Source: Sphingobium algorifonticola (GTDB taxonomy: Bacteria > Pseudomonadota > Alphaproteobacteria > Sphingomonadales > Sphingomonadaceae). From it: a stretch of DNA of 64,000 nt. This document shows, piece by piece, positions 61,507 through 64,000 of this stretch. How positions within the stretch are numbered: the first letter of the stretch is position 1; each line of letters starts with the position of its first letter. Under the pieces are notes generated by a model. The model searched no databases. It was not told the DNA's origin and worked only from the letters and a program-made list of their open reading frames with translations. Made by a program: the position numbers and the translations under genes. Where the stretch lies: the NCBI RefSeq assembly GCF_004005485.1, contig NZ_RZUL01000001.1, positions 186,001 to 250,000 of the forward strand, given 5' to 3'.

Positions 61507-62730
61507 ATGCTTTACAGCGCATATGAGTTTCAGCGTAACCTTCTGGCCGGGGCCAGCGCGCTGGCCAATGCCGGTGCGGAATTGCTGAACAATCCGGCCA
61601 ATCCCTTCTCCTATTTTGGTGGCGGGCCGATCCTCGCTTCGGCGCTCGACGTGTTTGCGCATGCCGCAGCGCCGCGCGGCAAGCCGGATTTCAATTTGCC
61701 GACCACGCAGATCGACGGCCAGACGGTTGCCGTGACCGAAGTGATCGAGGCGCGCAAACCCTTCGGACAGCTTCGCCATTTCACCCGCGAAGGCGCGCAC
61801 CCGAGCGACCCTCGGCTGCTGATCGTGGCCCCGATGTCGGGCCATTTCGCCACGCTGTTGCGCGGCACCGTGGAACGGCTGCTGCCGGGGCATGACATCT
61901 GGATCACCGACTGGCGCGACGCGCGCAACGTGCCTCTGTCCGACGGGCGTTTCGACCTCGACGACTATATCGATTATCTGATCGAATGGCTGGAGCATAT
62001 CGGACCCGGCGCGCACATGCTGGCGGTCTGCCAGCCCTCGGTCCCCTGTTATGCCGCTGCCTGCCTGATGGCCGCAGACAAAAACCCCGCGCGGCCGCGT
62101 ACGCTCACCATGATGGGCGGTCCGATCGACACGCGCGAGGCACCCACCGCCGTCAACATCATGGCGACCGAACGGCCGCTGGGCTGGTTCGAGCAGAATG
62201 TCGTCGCGACGGTGCCGTTCAACTATCCGGGCAACGGTCGCCGCGTCTATCCCGGTTTCATGCAGCTGGCCGGGTTCATGACGATGAACCTTGGGGACCA
62301 TCTGACCAGCCACTGGGAAATGTTCAAGCATCTGGTTGACGGCGACGAGGACAGTGCCGACGCGACCAAGAAGTTCTACGAGGAATATCGCTCCGTCTGC
62401 GACATGACGGCGGAGTTCTACATCCAGACCGTCAGCGAGGTGTTCCAGAAGCACAGCCTGCCCAAGGGCGAGTTGATGCATCGCGGACGGCGCGTCGATC
62501 CGGCCGCGCTGTCCGACGTGGCGCTGCTGGCGGTCGAAGGCGAACGCGACGACATTTCGGGCCTGGGGCAGACGAAGGCGGCGCTCAAAATCTCGACCGG
62601 TCTGCCGGAAAGCCACAAGAAATATTATATGGCCAAGGGCGCAGGCCATTACGGCATTTTCAACGGCAGCAAGTGGCGCACGAAAGTTGCGCCGGTCGTC
62701 GAGGAGTGGATCGCCCGGCACAACGGGTGA
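61507..62730 (+). CDS. phaZ: Intracellular polyhydroxyalkanoate depolymerase
   Basis: Breaks down stored polyhydroxybutyrate granules. The 407-residue protein matches PhaZ: it begins MLYSAYEFQRNLLAGASALA and carries the catalytic Cys175 in VCQPSVP, the intracellular depolymerase version of the lipase box. HYGIFNGSKWR near the end holds the catalytic His. ATG 61507 starts the conserved sequence, after AAGGAATGTGGG; the frame extends 48 codons upstream without conservation. Confidence 0.94.
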   Translation: MLYSAYEFQRNLLAGASALANAGAELLNNPANPFSYFGGGPILASALDVFAHAAAPRGKPDFNLPTTQIDGQTVAVTEVIEARKPFGQLRHFTREGAHPSDPRLLIVAPMSGHFATLLRGTVERLLPGHDIWITDWRDARNVPLSDGRFDLDDYIDYLIEWLEHIGPGAHMLAVCQPSVPCYAAACLMAADKNPARPRTLTMMGGPIDTREAPTAVNIMATERPLGWFEQNVVATVPFNYPGNGRRVYPGFMQLAGFMTMNLGDHLTSHWEMFKHLVDGDEDSADATKKFYEEYRSVCDMTAEFYIQTVSEVFQKHSLPKGELMHRGRRVDPAALSDVALLAVEGERDDISGLGQTKAALKISTGLPESHKKYYMAKGAGHYGIFNGSKWRTKVAPVVEEWIARHNG

Positions 62731-62784
62731 CGACCAGGAGACGCGGGCGCGGCCCTGACGGCGCAGCGCCTGTGCAGCGTCAGC

Positions 62785-63660
62785 TCACACCCCTTTGAAC
62801 GTATCGCACTGCGCGGGATCGCCGCTGTCCAGCCCCTTGCGCAGCCATTCCATCCGCTGCGCCGCGGTGCCATGCGTGAAGCTTTCGGGCACCGGGCGAC
62901 GCCCCGCGGCTTTCTGGAGCGTGTCGTCGCCAATGGCCTGCGCCGCGCGCATCCCTTCCTCCAGATCGCCCGCTTCCATCAGATTGGTGTCGCGCGCGGC
63001 CCAGACCCCGGCATAGCAATCCGCCTGCAATTCCATCGCGACTTGCAAGGCATTGCCTTCCGCTTCGGACGCACGCTTCTGCGCCGCGCGGACTTTCTCG
63101 GCCGTGCCGGTGATCGTCTGGATATGATGGCCCACCTCATGCGCGATGATATAGCCGATGGGGAAATCGCCCGGCGCGTTGAACCGTGTTTCCATCTCGT
63201 TGAAGAAATCGGTGTCGATGTAGATTTTCTGATCGGCGGGGCAATAGAACGGCCCCATTGCCGATTGCGCCGCGCCGCAGCCCGACATGCCGTTCTGACT
63301 GTAGAATACCAGTGTCGGCGGCGGATATTGCTGCCCCTCGGCCTGGAAAATATCGGCCCAGCGCCGTTCGGTCGATCCCAGCACCTGAAGCGAGATGCGC
63401 TGCACAGGCGTGAGCGCCTGCACGTCAGGCTGCCCCGTCTGCACCTGCGGCGCGCCGCCGCCACCGCCCAGCAGGCTCAGCGGATTGATGCCCAGAATCA
63501 TGGCCCCGATGACGAGAATTGCGATGCCGCCGATGCCGAACCGGCTGCCCAGCAGCATGCCGATCAGGCCCAGGCCACCACCCAGCCCGCCTCCACCACC
63601 GCCGCCACTGCCGCTCTGCACTTCGAAATGGCTGCTTTCGCGTTCGTCGTCGAGCCGCAT
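62785..63660 (-). CDS. Membrane-anchored zinc metallopeptidase (YpfJ/KPN_02809 family)
   Basis: A 291-residue protein. The N-terminus has a Gly-rich linker (about 17-33), a membrane helix (about 40-60, IGGIAILVIGAMILGI), a second Gly-rich stretch, then the peptidase domain with the zinc motif HEVGHH (IIAHEVGHHIQTITG) and the downstream ELQADCYAGVWA supplying the third ligand. Residues MSGCGAAQSAMGPFYCPADQ are typical of the family. Substrate unknown. ATG 63660 follows GGAGGGA. Confidence 0.92.
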   Translation of the reverse strand: MRLDDERESSHFEVQSGSGGGGGGGLGGGLGLIGMLLGSRFGIGGIAILVIGAMILGINPLSLLGGGGGAPQVQTGQPDVQALTPVQRISLQVLGSTERRWADIFQAEGQQYPPPTLVFYSQNGMSGCGAAQSAMGPFYCPADQKIYIDTDFFNEMETRFNAPGDFPIGYIIAHEVGHHIQTITGTAEKVRAAQKRASEAEGNALQVAMELQADCYAGVWAARDTNLMEAGDLEEGMRAAQAIGDDTLQKAAGRRPVPESFTHGTAAQRMEWLRKGLDSGDPAQCDTFKGV

Positions 63661-63809
63661 CGGATGTCCCTCCTTCAAGTGCTGCCCACGGTAGGGCAAA
63701 CTATGCGTCAAGGAAACGGCCCACGCCCCCTTCCGCTCCGCCCGGATGAAATCTTTGCAATCGCGGACCCATGGCGCAGACGGCGCGCTTTGTTGTATTG
63801 CAGTGCAAT

Positions 63810-64000
63810 ATGACCAAGCCATTGTCCGAATCGCCCGCCGTCGGCCTGTCCCATGCAAAACGTCGCCGGGCCGCGCCTCCGATGCCCCTGCCCGATCATG
63901 TCGCGTTGCTCCTGCAAGGCGGCGGGGCGCTCGGGTCTTTTCAGGCCGGCGTATTCGAGAAGCTGGATGAACTGGCGATCGAGATAGACTGGGTGGCGGG
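63810..64000 (+). CDS. Patatin-like phospholipase, N-terminal part (cut by window edge)
   Basis: The first 63 residues of a plus-strand protein that continues beyond the window. After a short basic lead comes ALLLQGGGALGSFQAGVFEK, the glycine-rich oxyanion loop of patatin-like lipases, often with a DUF3734 C-terminal domain in this family. The catalytic GxSxG would lie just past the edge. Likely a lipid hydrolase. Confidence 0.85.
   Translation, partial: MTKPLSESPAVGLSHAKRRRAAPPMPLPDHVALLLQGGGALGSFQAGVFEKLDELAIEIDWVA

Overview
The window is GC-rich chromosomal DNA from an alphaproteobacterium, most likely a member of the Sphingomonadaceae (Sphingobium, Sphingomonas or Novosphingobium type). 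This rests on the isolated F1 ATP synthase operon atpHAGDC without the F0 genes, the hrcA-grpE / rph-rdgB neighbourhood, a CIRCE-controlled groESL with an alphaproteobacterial-type heat-shock promoter, dense housekeeping genes, and many short hairpin repeats between genes. Species cannot be fixed from sequence alone. I see no rRNA, tRNA, CRISPR array, transposase, prophage or plasmid gene.

Layout. 1-8500: lipoprotein, rdgB-rph, a small envelope pair, hrcA-grpE, a PadR-DUF2218 pair, a CAP-domain protein, hemW and xerC. 8500-16000: dedA, gshB, rsmI-yraN divergent from an LpoA-like lipoprotein, a fructose-6-phosphate aldolase/transaldolase, and priA. 16000-21700: a secreted TPR metalloprotease-like protein, DUF1289 and DUF1203 proteins, an HtrA-like protease with a C-terminal membrane module, and a chemoreceptor. 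22000-27000: atpHAGDC, interrupted by hairpin repeats at two gene boundaries and closed by a strong terminator. 27200-32300: a polytopic membrane protein, a methyltransferase, a GtrB-like glycosyltransferase and a CpaF/TadA ATPase.

32479-50040 is a catabolic gene set of about 17.5 kb with no known substrate. It holds four short-chain dehydrogenases, an MDR oxidoreductase, a Rieske ferredoxin-like protein, a ThuA-like protein, an acyl-CoA ligase, two SnoaL/NTF2-like proteins, an ABM-fold protein, two dissimilar acyl-CoA dehydrogenases, a LuxR-type regulator, a DUF35 OB-fold protein overlapping a thiolase-like enzyme, and E1-alpha, E1-beta and E2 of a 2-oxo acid dehydrogenase complex. The logic is CoA activation, beta-oxidation-like dehydrogenation, thiolytic or retro-aldol cleavage, and oxidative decarboxylation of a 2-oxo acid or acetoin-like product. 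The E2 carries two tandem peripheral-subunit-binding domains. This is the most interesting part of the window.

50250-64000: a UPF0126 channel-like protein, two small unknown genes, sppA, groESL, an acyltransferase-3 protein, an LLM flavin oxidoreductase, OsmC and secreted RidA proteins, an ABC exporter, a PHB depolymerase, a YpfJ-type metallopeptidase and the start of a patatin-like gene.

Heat-shock control is split across the window: the repressor HrcA is encoded near 3 kb and its operator (CIRCE) lies before groES near 53.8 kb. At least four families of short palindromic repeats lie between genes, two of them arranged as paired inverted copies.
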